DNA from: Phocaeicola massiliensis B84634 = Timone 84634 = DSM 17679 = JCM 13223
GTDB taxonomy: Bacteria; Bacteroidota; Bacteroidia; Bacteroidales; Bacteroidaceae
DNA length: 64,000 nt
NCBI RefSeq assembly: GCF_000382445.1
Contig: NZ_KB905472.1
Location: 3,052,103-3,116,102 of the forward strand
Direction of reading: 5' to 3'
Shown: positions 18,931 to 28,326 of the stretch, in pieces
How positions within the stretch are numbered: the stretch's first letter is position 1
Layout of the letters: every line of letters begins with the position of its first letter
The notes under the pieces: model-generated
Told to the model about the DNA's origin: nothing
Seen by the model: only the letters and a program-made list of their open reading frames with translations
The model's database searches: none
Program-made: the position numbers and the translations under genes

Positions 18931-21228
18931 ATGAAAAAGCAAATTATTATCGGCACATTATTATTTCTAATCTCTTTGGCAGGAACAGCCACAGCACAAA
19001 CTATCAGCGGGAAAGTAACAGACGCCGAAGCACATCCCATTGATGGAGCCACGGTAATATTGCAGAGCATCGACTCCACTTTTGTAGATGCCCTCATCAC
19101 AGACAGTACCGGATGCTTCCGGTTCAACCGGCAACCGGCACAATATCGGTTGATATTCCAACACATTCTATACACCACCCGCCAACAAGAAGGAACGGGT
19201 AGTGATACAGGCACGATTGTCCTGTCAGGCAAAGACTATACACTGGACGAAGTGGTGATAAAAGGAGAGCAACCGCTTGTGAAGGTAGAAGAAGGAAAAC
19301 TCTCTTATGATTTGTCACGACTGATCGAACATAAGGTGGTGAACAATGCTTACGAAAGTCTGCAACAACTTCCCGGTGTGCAGGAAATCAACGGTAATCT
19401 TTCACTGGCAGGAACACCCGGACTCAGCATTATCCTAAACGGTAAACCAACTACGATGAGCTATGAACAACTGGTCAATCTGTTGAAAAACACACCGGCC
19501 TCGCGTGTGGAAAAAGCCGAAGTGATGTATAGCGCCCCTCCTCAATACCATGTCAGAGGAGCAGCCATCAATCTGATTCTGAAAGGATACCGTACCGGAG
19601 AAAGCGGACTGAAAGGGGAAGTAAAAGCCGGATACCTGCACGACTACAAGAATGGTGCACAGGGTGGTCTCAACCTGTTATATACCCATCCGAAATGGAA
19701 TATAGACCTTCTGTATAACACTCAATACCGCCGGCACAGACAAAAGACGAACACCTATTCCCGCCATACCCTGAACAACAAGATATATGATATCCGCCAA
19801 CAAGGAATCATTGACAATAAAGGAATGACGCACCATATTCGCGTAGGGGCCGAATATAAGACCAATAAAGAAAGTAACATCAGTCTGGCCTATACAAGTG
19901 CCTTTACTCCCGACCAAAGAGGTCATACAGTTTCTGATGGAAACTTTGCCACATCTGACAATCGCACCAAAGCTAACAAGCAAATGCATAATCTGGCACT
20001 AGACTATGCGTCGCCTGCCGGACTGAAAGCCGGAGTGAACTATACTTCTTACCGGTCGGAAAGCAATCAGGATTTTACTAATAAGAACAGAGAAGAAAAC
20101 ACCAGCCGTTTCCAAACCACGAGCGGCCAAAACATAGACCGCTGGAAAATATACATGGACCGGGAGCATGCCATAAACAATATGGGCACGCTGAGCTACG
20201 GAGCTTCATTGACCTATGCCAACGACCACAACACCCAGTTTTATCACCCTGCCAGCACTACCGGCATGGACCAACTAAATACGGACAGCCGTTACAAGGA
20301 ATACACCTGTGACCTATACGCCGGATTCAGCAAAAGCATGGGAGAACGGTTTTCATTCAATGCTTCTGTAACCGGAGAGTATTATAAGATGAGCAATTAT
20401 CATGCCTGGTCGATTTATCCAACAGCAGCAGTGACTTATGTGGTAGAGCCCGCACATATCCTGCAACTCTCGTTTACTTCGGACAAGACTTATCCCGATT
20501 ACTGGGATTTAAGCGAAAGCACCGGATATATCAGTGGCTACGAAGAAGTTCAGGGTAATCCGATGCTGAAGCCATCAACAGATTATTCGCTCAACCTGAA
20601 TTATATCCTGAAGAATAAATATATTTTCAGCATGGCCTACGACCATGAACTCCACAGGTTCGACCAACTGGCCTATCAAAGTACCGAACGGCTGGCCTTG
20701 ATTTATAAAACATTGAATTGGGATTATCAGCAGAGCTTCTCAGCAACAGCTATCATCCCATTCAAAATAGGCAATCGAGCAGAGGGACGCGCTACTCTTC
20801 AAGCCGAATATCATCAAGCCAAATGTGACAATTTTTTTGATATTTCTTTTAACCACAGCAAATGGACCTACCTAGGGATACTGCAAAACAATGTCACTCT
20901 CTTTAATCATCCCGATATCCGTATGGAGTTGACCGGCCTCTATCTGAGTCCCTCCATTCAGGGAAGCTATACACTGAGTCATGTATGGGCTGTCAATGCC
21001 GGAATACGTTGGAACTCTGCCAATCAAAAAGCCGGTTTAGTGCTAAAAGCTGATGATATATTCAATTCGATGCAAGGAAATATAGATATCAAATTGAGAA
21101 ACCGAGGACAGTATATGGATATGCACAATAATAGCTATTCCCGTCATATTATGCTGACTTTCAGCTATAAGTTCGGAAGTTACAAAGAAAAAAAACATGA
21201 AGCGGTAGATACTTCACGATTCAAGTAA
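18931..21228 (+). CDS. Outer-membrane beta-barrel receptor (TonB-dependent-like)
   Basis: 765 residues: signal peptide ending near TATAQ (about 23), a carboxypeptidase-regulatory-like beta-sandwich (TISGKVTDAEAHPIDGATVI, residues 24-100), a plug-like domain (LDEVVIKGEQPLVKVEEGKL onward) and a C-terminal barrel ending in FSYKFGSYKEKKH. It belongs with the small TonB-linked barrel proteins often paired with two-component systems in Bacteroidetes rather than with SusC, and no SusD partner follows. The substrate is unknown. It is divergent from the kinase gene, with a probable operator between. Confidence 0.85.
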   Translation: MKKQIIIGTLLFLISLAGTATAQTISGKVTDAEAHPIDGATVILQSIDSTFVDALITDSTGCFRFNRQPAQYRLIFQHILYTTRQQEGTGSDTGTIVLSGKDYTLDEVVIKGEQPLVKVEEGKLSYDLSRLIEHKVVNNAYESLQQLPGVQEINGNLSLAGTPGLSIILNGKPTTMSYEQLVNLLKNTPASRVEKAEVMYSAPPQYHVRGAAINLILKGYRTGESGLKGEVKAGYLHDYKNGAQGGLNLLYTHPKWNIDLLYNTQYRRHRQKTNTYSRHTLNNKIYDIRQQGIIDNKGMTHHIRVGAEYKTNKESNISLAYTSAFTPDQRGHTVSDGNFATSDNRTKANKQMHNLALDYASPAGLKAGVNYTSYRSESNQDFTNKNREENTSRFQTTSGQNIDRWKIYMDREHAINNMGTLSYGASLTYANDHNTQFYHPASTTGMDQLNTDSRYKEYTCDLYAGFSKSMGERFSFNASVTGEYYKMSNYHAWSIYPTAAVTYVVEPAHILQLSFTSDKTYPDYWDLSESTGYISGYEEVQGNPMLKPSTDYSLNLNYILKNKYIFSMAYDHELHRFDQLAYQSTERLALIYKTLNWDYQQSFSATAIIPFKIGNRAEGRATLQAEYHQAKCDNFFDISFNHSKWTYLGILQNNVTLFNHPDIRMELTGLYLSPSIQGSYTLSHVWAVNAGIRWNSANQKAGLVLKADDIFNSMQGNIDIKLRNRGQYMDMHNNSYSRHIMLTFSYKFGSYKEKKHEAVDTSRFK

Positions 21229-21238
21229 AAAGTTCCCA

Positions 21239-21277
21239 AAAAGAAGGAAGTCTTTTTAAAAAACACTTCCTTCTTTT
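21239..21277 (+). terminator. Terminator after the outer-membrane receptor
   Basis: A perfect 13-bp inverted repeat (AAAAGAAGGAAGT with ACTTCCTTCTTTT) and a T-rich 3' side, 10 bases after the stop codon. It would also work for the opposing enzyme operon. Confidence 0.8.
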
Positions 21278-21370
21278 CCAAAAATTCCAAGGTCTTTTCG
21301 GAAAAGGTGAAAGTGTTTTTTTTGAAAGAAAGTTGTCACAAATCTCTGCCCGACTGAAGTTTGTGAAATC

Positions 21371-21451
21371 TGCTTTCACACATAAAACGCTCGTCTTTCA
21401 CAATAAACAGCTGGCAGACAACACATTACATTCCAATTCGTGTGAAAGCAG
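21371..21451. repeat. 12-bp inverted repeat CTGCTTTCACAC / GTGTGAAAGCAG
   Basis: Arms at 21371-21382 and 21440-21451 match perfectly over 57 intervening bases. TTTGTGAAAT (21361) and CTTTCACA (21396-21403) nearby repeat the TGTGAAA core. It lies just past the stop of the GH2 gene. Function is unknown: a weak terminator or protein-binding cluster. Confidence 0.6.
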
Positions 21452-21469
21452 TTTAAAACGACACTCACT

Positions 21470-23575
21470 CTACAGGCCGAAATGCTCGTTCTTGTTCTCG
21501 TAGGCTTCCGTACCTCTGTTCTTCTCGCCGGAATAGTTCCATTCTATTTCATCCGTATACTCTTTGCCATCGCGGGACACAACAGCCTTCAGCCTATTCT
21601 TTCCGTCACCCAGCGTTACATGGTCGAAAACATAGTGCACATCGGTATAGCCTTTACGGACGCCTTGCAGCTCCCGACCGTTCAGAAAGACCTTCGGCAT
21701 GCCGATATTGGAGTAGACCGTTACCGAAGTTTCCTGCTTTTCACGATCCACATTGCGCCGTTGGGTCAGGTGCAGGACAGGTTCCTTACTCCAATTCGCC
21801 TTATACCAGAAGTAGGAATCCTTCCTCGTCTTACGGTCGAAAGTCATCAGCCCTTTCATGTTACGTCCGGGGATGCCCCCACGGTCAGCCATGGGCGTAG
21901 CAAAATCAAACATATTCCATAAATAGGAAGCAATGATATAAGGATGCCTGGCTATTACACTCCACTGATATTCGTGAGTCTTTGTTTGGAAAGTCTCAGG
22001 ATAATAAGGCTTGGTCCAGTTAAGGGACTGTCCCAGATATTCAGTTTGATGATAAATATTGGCATCGGCGCCATATTCGCTCAGCATCAGTTTCTCGTAC
22101 GGATATTTCTCTTCCAGGCCTTCCACCCATGCATCAATATCCTGAATTTTCTTTTCGTACCATCCGAAGTACCGGTTCATACCCTGAATATCGGCATTCA
22201 GGTTCACCGGATGTTCCATGTGCCCGTAACCATTCACCGAAACCGTATAACGGTCGGGATCTTCCGTCTTGGCAAGGTCATGAAGAGCGGCAGTCAACTG
22301 CGATGTATATTCGTGAGGATGATATACCTCATTGTGCAACCCCCATACATAGATGGAAGGATGATTGAAATTCTGACGGATCAATTCGCGAAGCTGACTT
22401 TGCGCATTCTCTGCCTCATAACCGGTGACACGGTTCACAAAAGGAATCTCGGCCCAGACAATCAGCCCCAGGGAGTCGCAACGGGAATACAAGTAATCCG
22501 ACTGCTGATAATGGGCAAAACGGACGGTGGTGGCACCCACATCCATGATCTGTGCCAGGTCGAAGTCGTGGTTCTCATTCTTCAAGGCGCTTCCCAGGCC
22601 CCACCAGTCCTGGTGACGGCAAACTCCATACATCGGATATTTCTCTCCGTTCAGATAAAAACCTTTACCGGCTATAATCTCATACTTACGGACCCCCAAA
22701 GGCTGGACCACTTCGTCAATCACATGCCCATCCTGCATCAGGCGCGAAACCACCTTATAAAGATAAGGGTCTTCCCGCCCCTGCCACAAATGGGGATGGT
22801 TCAGCTTGAAGTTAGCCACACAAGCCTGTATGCCGTGGGGAGTCAGCTCGATATTCTGTTTTTGGGAAGCAACCTTCCTGCCTTCCTGAGTGTAAATCGT
22901 GTTTTCGAGAACCACGGGAACAGGATGCAACGCGGCGTTATCCAATTTGACTTTTACGGCAATGTCGGCCGAACGCTTCGATACATTCTTCTGAGTGATA
23001 TAAACGCCGGAGGAAGCACAATCATTAACGGCGATGCTGCTCTTGCCGGTCACGACCAGCCACACCGGACGATAGATGCCTCCATAAACGCCAAACAGGA
23101 CATGGTTCACCGGAATGACGTCGGGACGGGACTGGTTGTCAGCCTTCACCACAATTTCATTATCCGAGCCGGGTTTTAGCGAAGGGCCGATTTCAACCAC
23201 AAAAGCTGAATAGCCGCCCTTGTGCGTCCCTGCCAACCTGCCGTTTACATACACTTCCGAACAGGCCCCTACCCCTTCAAAACGCAAAAACACACGCTTG
23301 TCTTTCAAGTCTCCGGGACAGAAAAAGTTTTTCTTGTAGTAGCCCACCCCTTCATAGAAATTATTATACCGAACCTGCATATCCCGGGCATTCCATGTAT
23401 GCGGGATTTCCACTGTTTCCCATTTACCCTCCCATTGGGAAGCCGCCTTCATCGCATCGGCTGAAAAAGGACCTTTCTTGAATTGCCAGCCCGTGTTGAA
23501 AGAGGTGACATCGCGGGCGACGCCACTACCGCAAACAAACAGACCGGCAAGCAACAGACTTACTAATTTATTCAT
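21470..23575 (-). CDS. Glycoside hydrolase family 2 enzyme (beta-galactosidase/glucuronidase type)
   Basis: Retaining exo-glycosidase of 701 residues, exported (signal peptide MNKLVSLLLAGLFVCGSGVA). Order: N-terminal jelly-roll (about 25-185), an Ig-like domain (190-290), a TIM barrel (290-590) and a C-terminal sandwich. The acid/base Glu is in YVWGLHNEVYHP; the nucleophile Glu is in EKLMLSEYGADA. Sugar specificity inside GH2 (galactose, glucuronate or other) cannot be read from these motifs. It is last of the three-enzyme operon, 37 bases after the GH88/105 gene. Confidence 0.9.
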   Translation of the reverse strand: MNKLVSLLLAGLFVCGSGVARDVTSFNTGWQFKKGPFSADAMKAASQWEGKWETVEIPHTWNARDMQVRYNNFYEGVGYYKKNFFCPGDLKDKRVFLRFEGVGACSEVYVNGRLAGTHKGGYSAFVVEIGPSLKPGSDNEIVVKADNQSRPDVIPVNHVLFGVYGGIYRPVWLVVTGKSSIAVNDCASSGVYITQKNVSKRSADIAVKVKLDNAALHPVPVVLENTIYTQEGRKVASQKQNIELTPHGIQACVANFKLNHPHLWQGREDPYLYKVVSRLMQDGHVIDEVVQPLGVRKYEIIAGKGFYLNGEKYPMYGVCRHQDWWGLGSALKNENHDFDLAQIMDVGATTVRFAHYQQSDYLYSRCDSLGLIVWAEIPFVNRVTGYEAENAQSQLRELIRQNFNHPSIYVWGLHNEVYHPHEYTSQLTAALHDLAKTEDPDRYTVSVNGYGHMEHPVNLNADIQGMNRYFGWYEKKIQDIDAWVEGLEEKYPYEKLMLSEYGADANIYHQTEYLGQSLNWTKPYYPETFQTKTHEYQWSVIARHPYIIASYLWNMFDFATPMADRGGIPGRNMKGLMTFDRKTRKDSYFWYKANWSKEPVLHLTQRRNVDREKQETSVTVYSNIGMPKVFLNGRELQGVRKGYTDVHYVFDHVTLGDGKNRLKAVVSRDGKEYTDEIEWNYSGEKNRGTEAYENKNEHFGL

Positions 23576-23612
23576 CTATACCAAAATATTCGTTTAAACT
23601 TTGAGAATTCAA

Positions 23613-24740
23613 TCATTGTGCCATCTTATAAATCTGGTTCCCGGCCAGCAGGAAAGCGCCTACGCCGTACACCTCTGTCATCTCGCGGGTCACTTTGCGA
23701 GGGTCGGCCCCGATAGGCTGCACATAGCCCAGCTTACCTTCCGCAGAGACAGCATCAAGCATAGCCTGCCAGCCTTTCACCACAACGGGAGTAAACTTAT
23801 CCTTATCCAACAAGCCCTCGTTTATGCCGTATGCCAGTGCATAAACAATGAAACCGGTCGCACTGGTTTCGGGAGAAGGATAAGATTCGGGGTCGAGCAG
23901 GCTGGCATGCCAGTAGCCGTCCTTACTCTGCAACTCGGCCACGCGCGCAGACAAAGTGACAAACAGGTCCTCATAGAAACGGCGGTGCTTGTCCTTTGCA
24001 GGCAAGGCCTGCAAGATTTCACTCAGTCCGCCCAATACCCAGCCATTGCCACGGCCCCAAAACACTTTCTTGCCGTTGGCTTCTTTTTTATTAAAATAGC
24101 GGGAATCGCGGTAGAAGAGATGCTCTTCCTTATCGAACAGGAAATCATATGTGGCCCGGTACTCACGATTTAGAAAATCAACATATTTCTTATCACCGGT
24201 CATCGCATAAAGCTTGGCATACACCGGAGGGGCCATGAACAGGGCGTCACACCATGACCAACGGTCCAGGCTCTCGATACGGCTATAGTCCAGCTCCAAA
24301 TTCCCTTTTGCAGGATGCCCGATCACCCAATCGGTACGGGCCAGCGTGTGCCAGATCATTCTTTCCTGACCGTATTTATTATATAAATCGAGGTACACCT
24401 GCGCCACTGCGATAAAATCGGCATGATACATCCATGACCCAAGCTGATACTGGTTGCGGCTGCCTATACGAAGCAGCCAGCGGTAATAGAAATCATAACC
24501 GTCTTCCTTTTCACTCAGTTCGGCCCAGTCAGCCATTCCCGCATAAAGGACGGCGTGGGTCCATGACACGTCATCATGTTCATGGCCGGTATTGGGATGG
24601 GCTATCTGCCAATCCGCTACTTTACGCATCATATTCTTCGTTTCCACCTTAGTAAAAGGAATCTGGGAGGAAACGGAAACGGAGAACAGCACGGCAAGTG
24701 CTGTCCCAAACAACTTATACATATAATTCATCTTTTTCAT
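23613..24740 (-). CDS. GH88/GH105-type unsaturated glycuronyl hydrolase
   Basis: 375 residues with a signal peptide (through VLFSVSVSSQ, about residue 26) and an all-alpha six-hairpin barrel. Family marks are SWTHAVLYAGMADW, RWSWCDALFMAPP and FWGRGNGWVLGGLSE. Such enzymes remove 4,5-unsaturated uronic acid from oligosaccharides made by polysaccharide lyases, working by vinyl-ether hydration. No lyase is present in the window. The WGRGNGW form fits GH105 better than GH88, but this is a judgement by eye. Its ATG overlaps the upstream TGA by one base (TGATG), which suggests translational coupling. Confidence 0.87.
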   Translation of the reverse strand: MKKMNYMYKLFGTALAVLFSVSVSSQIPFTKVETKNMMRKVADWQIAHPNTGHEHDDVSWTHAVLYAGMADWAELSEKEDGYDFYYRWLLRIGSRNQYQLGSWMYHADFIAVAQVYLDLYNKYGQERMIWHTLARTDWVIGHPAKGNLELDYSRIESLDRWSWCDALFMAPPVYAKLYAMTGDKKYVDFLNREYRATYDFLFDKEEHLFYRDSRYFNKKEANGKKVFWGRGNGWVLGGLSEILQALPAKDKHRRFYEDLFVTLSARVAELQSKDGYWHASLLDPESYPSPETSATGFIVYALAYGINEGLLDKDKFTPVVVKGWQAMLDAVSAEGKLGYVQPIGADPRKVTREMTEVYGVGAFLLAGNQIYKMAQ

Positions 24741-26188
24741 CAGGTTAAAGCATCACGATATTTATCCACGACACCGGCTGCTTCTTTTATCTGCAGTTTG
24801 ATGACAAACGGTTCGCCGGGTTCCTGTGCAGGCATATCCACATTATACTCATTCCGTGCCGTCTCAACCACCTTCACCGATTTTCTATTCAGCAATGCGG
24901 CTTTCACTACCTGGGTGCCCTTCGGTGTCTTCACCGTCAGATGCTTTGAATAAGGACAATTAAAAACAACCATGTAAACATCCGACCCCTTGCGGGTGTA
25001 ATATCCCCAAGGCTGTTTCTCCCAACCGGCATAGTCGCAACCATAAATGCATTGGCCATTCTTCTTCATCCAAGCACCGATGGATTTAGCCAGTTCCTTT
25101 TCTTCCGAACGGAAATCCCCATCCGCCTGAGGACCGAAGTTGACAACCATATTGCCACCCATGGACACGGCATGAACGATACGTTCGAGCACCTCCACCG
25201 GAGTCTTGACATAACTGAGAGACCAGTCTTTATGGTATCCCCATTGGTTTTCGGGTACCGTCATACAGGCTTCCCAGTCCCAGCGGGTCACTTTCAAGTC
25301 CTTCACCGGGTCGGGCAAACGGCGTTCGTAACCGGATTCATAATCTCCCATCAAATGACCGTTGCTGTCAAAATGACGTTTCCCGTAGTCATCGGCACGC
25401 AAACGGCTGTTGATGGTCACGCCCGGAAGCATCTCCTTCAGCATACGCTCCACATGGGACGTCCACCAACCGTTCTTCTTGATGCTGGCATCCCAGGTGC
25501 CGTCAAACCAGAAGTCCTTTACCGTCGGATAAAGGGTTGCAAGCTCCTTCAGCTGATTATCCGTAAACGTCAGAAAACGGCTGAAAGCAGCGCTGTCCTC
25601 GGGTGTCTTCACATCATAACGCCAGTCCGGGTGGCTCCAGTCCATCACAGAGAAATAGAAATGTACGTCAATGCCCTCATCGTTATACGCCTTTACCATT
25701 TCCCCCAAAAGGTCTTTCTTGTATGGGGTATTGGCCACTGTGTTTTCTGTATACTTACTGGGCCAGAGGCAAAAGCCTTCATGGTGCTTGGTGGTGATCT
25801 TCACATAACGAACTCCCATCTCCTTGGCCATCTTTGCCCACTTCCTGGCATCAAACTTCGTCGGATTCCATTGTTTCATCAACTCCAGCCACTCGCCTGA
25901 CGGAACTTTTGCCCATGACTTGAGCCATTCCGCAGCACCCGGATAGACTTTCCCGTTCCATTCACCACCGGGAATGGCATAAAGCCCCCAATGGATAAAA
26001 GCGCCCAAACGGTTGTCCCGAAATTTCTGCATATCCGCGTCATAACGTTTACCCAAACGATCGGCACCATAGTTCAAAGGAATTTCCTGTTCGGCAGGTA
26101 ATAATTTATGGCTGTGCTGAGCAGATGCTCCTGCTGCCAATAATGAGAATAAGATGAAAGTCTTTAAGAATTTGTTTTTCATATTCAA
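24740..26188 (-). CDS. Alpha-L-fucosidase, GH29
   Basis: 482 residues, exported (signal peptide ending in GASAQ). The GH29 barrel shows FIHWGLYAIPGGEW, the conserved ITTKHHEGFCLW and the nucleophile Asp of KDFWFDGTWD. A C-terminal beta-domain (about 370-482) is present. It releases alpha-linked L-fucose, possibly also related sugars in some subfamilies. It is first of the three-enzyme operon and has its own -7 box upstream. Confidence 0.92.
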   Translation of the reverse strand: MNMKNKFLKTFILFSLLAAGASAQHSHKLLPAEQEIPLNYGADRLGKRYDADMQKFRDNRLGAFIHWGLYAIPGGEWNGKVYPGAAEWLKSWAKVPSGEWLELMKQWNPTKFDARKWAKMAKEMGVRYVKITTKHHEGFCLWPSKYTENTVANTPYKKDLLGEMVKAYNDEGIDVHFYFSVMDWSHPDWRYDVKTPEDSAAFSRFLTFTDNQLKELATLYPTVKDFWFDGTWDASIKKNGWWTSHVERMLKEMLPGVTINSRLRADDYGKRHFDSNGHLMGDYESGYERRLPDPVKDLKVTRWDWEACMTVPENQWGYHKDWSLSYVKTPVEVLERIVHAVSMGGNMVVNFGPQADGDFRSEEKELAKSIGAWMKKNGQCIYGCDYAGWEKQPWGYYTRKGSDVYMVVFNCPYSKHLTVKTPKGTQVVKAALLNRKSVKVVETARNEYNVDMPAQEPGEPFVIKLQIKEAAGVVDKYRDALT

Positions 26189-26230
26189 TAAATAAAGGAA
26201 TTATAATTAAGATTGTCTATGAAGACTATG

Positions 26231-26238
26231 CAAAAGTA
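26231..26238 (-). promoter_or_regulatory. -7 element of the GH29-GH105-GH2 operon
   Basis: Minus strand TACTTTTG, 42 bases before the GH29 ATG. No convincing TTTG is found at -33. The terminator at 26316-26352 just upstream makes a separate promoter necessary. Confidence 0.55.
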
Positions 26239-26315
26239 ACAAAGGCAAACGAATATGACTTACTATTTTTGTTGCCATTACCTACACATATTGTCCTTAA
26301 AAAGAAAAATGATTA

Positions 26316-26352
26316 AAAAAGATGCCCTGTAAGAGGTACAAGGCATCTTTTT
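26316..26352 (-). terminator. Terminator after susD
   Basis: An 11-bp perfect stem (AAAAAGATGCC with GGCATCTTTTT) extended by TTGT/ACAG pairing, with a T-run in the minus direction. It closes the susCD transcript 22 bases after the susD stop. Confidence 0.88.
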
Positions 26353-26373
26353 ACGATAAAAAGTTTAATGAAT

Positions 26374-28308
26374 TTATTTATCATTCTCTGCCTCTTCCCA
26401 ACCCGGATTTTGCTCAAGCTGTGGATTCATGGTTATTTCTTCTCGAGGAATAGGCCATAAATAACGATAGTCTTCCCATGGCAGGGTTCCTTTTATTGTA
26501 TATTTATAAGGACTCTTCGGATAACAGATAATAAATCCATCTTCATCTAAAAATATATCTTTATCTACAGTGGCTTTAGTTGCACTAAAACGTTCAGCTC
26601 CCGGCTTACTTGGATCCTTCTGCTCATATTTTCCACTATATAATTCCAGCATTTCATCAGTCATCCGCATACCACGCAAAGGCACGGTCAGAAGCTTACC
26701 TGCCTTCCAACGCATCAGGTCTTCATAACGATGATTTTCCATAGCCAATTCCACACGACGTTCACGACGGATTTCGCGAAGCAGCGGACTAACCGGATAG
26801 TCCAATTTCTCTGCATAGATTTTATCCAAACGTGGGTCTGCCGGTTCTTGTCCTACCACCAATTTTGAGGTTGGATATTTTACAAAATCAAACCCGGCTC
26901 GTTCACGTAAAGCATTAATTGTCATATCAACATCTGCTTGTGACAAAGTTCCTTCCAGTTCATATTTAGCCTCAGCATACATTAATAGCAACTCACCATA
27001 ACGGAACTCAATAGCAGCCTGGATACCATTGGTAGTACGGTCTTGCTCTTCCATGTCACCCATCCAATGTTTAATAACACGATATCCAGTTACAGTAGAA
27101 CCATTTGTGTTATAATTAATCTTCGGATAATTAATACCATTTTCGTCCAAAGAAACAATACCACCTTCATAAATAGTAACATGTTCTCCAGGACGACAAA
27201 TAGTTTGCGTCAAACGAGGGTCACGATTTTCCAACTCTCTCCACATACCATAACCTTCAAAATTTGGATTTTCCTCATAATTACCTTCAGAACCACCTAC
27301 ATAAATAGGTCTTCCATCAATACACAAATATTCATCAATAAATCCTCTAGTTGCTCCCATTGATTGACGATTACTATTATTTTGATCATAATAACGCTGA
27401 AAAGCATGTCCAAATTCATTTTCAATATAAGTACGACCTAAAATAACTTCTTTATTATTTGAAAAATCATAGGCTGTAAACATCTTCCAATAAGATTCTC
27501 CTGAATTATCTGTATATAAAGAATATTTGCCCAGCAGTTCCTTACAAGCTGTCACACATTCCTGTAAGAACTTAGTTCCATCCAAATTCAGTTCTTTATG
27601 ATATTTACGATAAGTACCTTCAAACAAACAAATACGAGCTTTCAAGAAATTAGCCATATCTTTATTTAAACGACCACTTTCTTCTTTCCCTTTTTGAGGC
27701 AAACCAGCAACAGACTTATTAATACACATTAACAAAGAATCCATAACCTCTGCACGTGAATTACGTGGAGCATACAATTCTTCTGAATCTACATTTAAGT
27801 CGCGTGTCAACCAAGGCACATCACCGAAAAATAATACTTTTTTATAATAATCAAGAGCTTTAAAAAAGTAAGCCTCACCTGCATATTGTTCCAATTTGTA
27901 GGCAGGAAGTTCACTACGTTGATAACGTTGTAAAAAGAAATTAATCGTTCGTAAATTTGTCCAACTCCATCCACCACTTCCTGCTCCTGTAGGAATTTTA
28001 TTTAGTCCTGCCAATTCTTTTGGTTCACTACCTGTACGTACACAGTTATCTGAATAAAAATCACCATAAGCCAAGGGACTTCCTGTAACCGGAAGCGGAG
28101 TAATATATTTATCTTGTGACCATCCATCACCATGCCCTTTTATATAAGCAGGATAGAGTTTATTTAAATAAAGTTTCAAATCGCTTTCTGTCTTCCAGAA
28201 ATTTTCATCTGTTACATTATCCAAAGGATAACGTTCCATAAAATCATCATTACATCCTATAAGCATGGAGACTAATCCCAACGCCAATATATATTTTTTC
28301 ATTTTCAT
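26374..28308 (-). CDS. SusD/RagB-family surface glycan-binding lipoprotein
   Basis: 644 residues. A lipoprotein signal (ILALGLVSMLIGC, Cys19) places it on the outer membrane as the lid of the SusC barrel. The family TPR-like fold is supported by YPLDNVTDENFWKTESDL at the start, AEAYFFKALDYYKKV and the C-terminal EIRRERRVELAMENHRYEDL stretch. It is 18 bases after the SusC gene. The ligand cannot be read from sequence; the downstream enzymes suggest a fucose-bearing glycan. Confidence 0.94.
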   Translation of the reverse strand: MKMKKYILALGLVSMLIGCNDDFMERYPLDNVTDENFWKTESDLKLYLNKLYPAYIKGHGDGWSQDKYITPLPVTGSPLAYGDFYSDNCVRTGSEPKELAGLNKIPTGAGSGGWSWTNLRTINFFLQRYQRSELPAYKLEQYAGEAYFFKALDYYKKVLFFGDVPWLTRDLNVDSEELYAPRNSRAEVMDSLLMCINKSVAGLPQKGKEESGRLNKDMANFLKARICLFEGTYRKYHKELNLDGTKFLQECVTACKELLGKYSLYTDNSGESYWKMFTAYDFSNNKEVILGRTYIENEFGHAFQRYYDQNNSNRQSMGATRGFIDEYLCIDGRPIYVGGSEGNYEENPNFEGYGMWRELENRDPRLTQTICRPGEHVTIYEGGIVSLDENGINYPKINYNTNGSTVTGYRVIKHWMGDMEEQDRTTNGIQAAIEFRYGELLLMYAEAKYELEGTLSQADVDMTINALRERAGFDFVKYPTSKLVVGQEPADPRLDKIYAEKLDYPVSPLLREIRRERRVELAMENHRYEDLMRWKAGKLLTVPLRGMRMTDEMLELYSGKYEQKDPSKPGAERFSATKATVDKDIFLDEDGFIICYPKSPYKYTIKGTLPWEDYRYLWPIPREEITMNPQLEQNPGWEEAENDK

Positions 28309-28326
28309 AATCTTTTATTTTTTAAA

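Noticed and set aside
21944..23179. 411-codon plus-strand frame opposite the GH2 gene
   Set aside because: GH2 active-site motifs fix the minus strand as coding; the long frame follows from the G+C-rich codon pattern.
25052..25900. 282-codon plus-strand frame opposite the fucosidase gene
   Set aside because: Antisense shadow of clear GH29 motifs.
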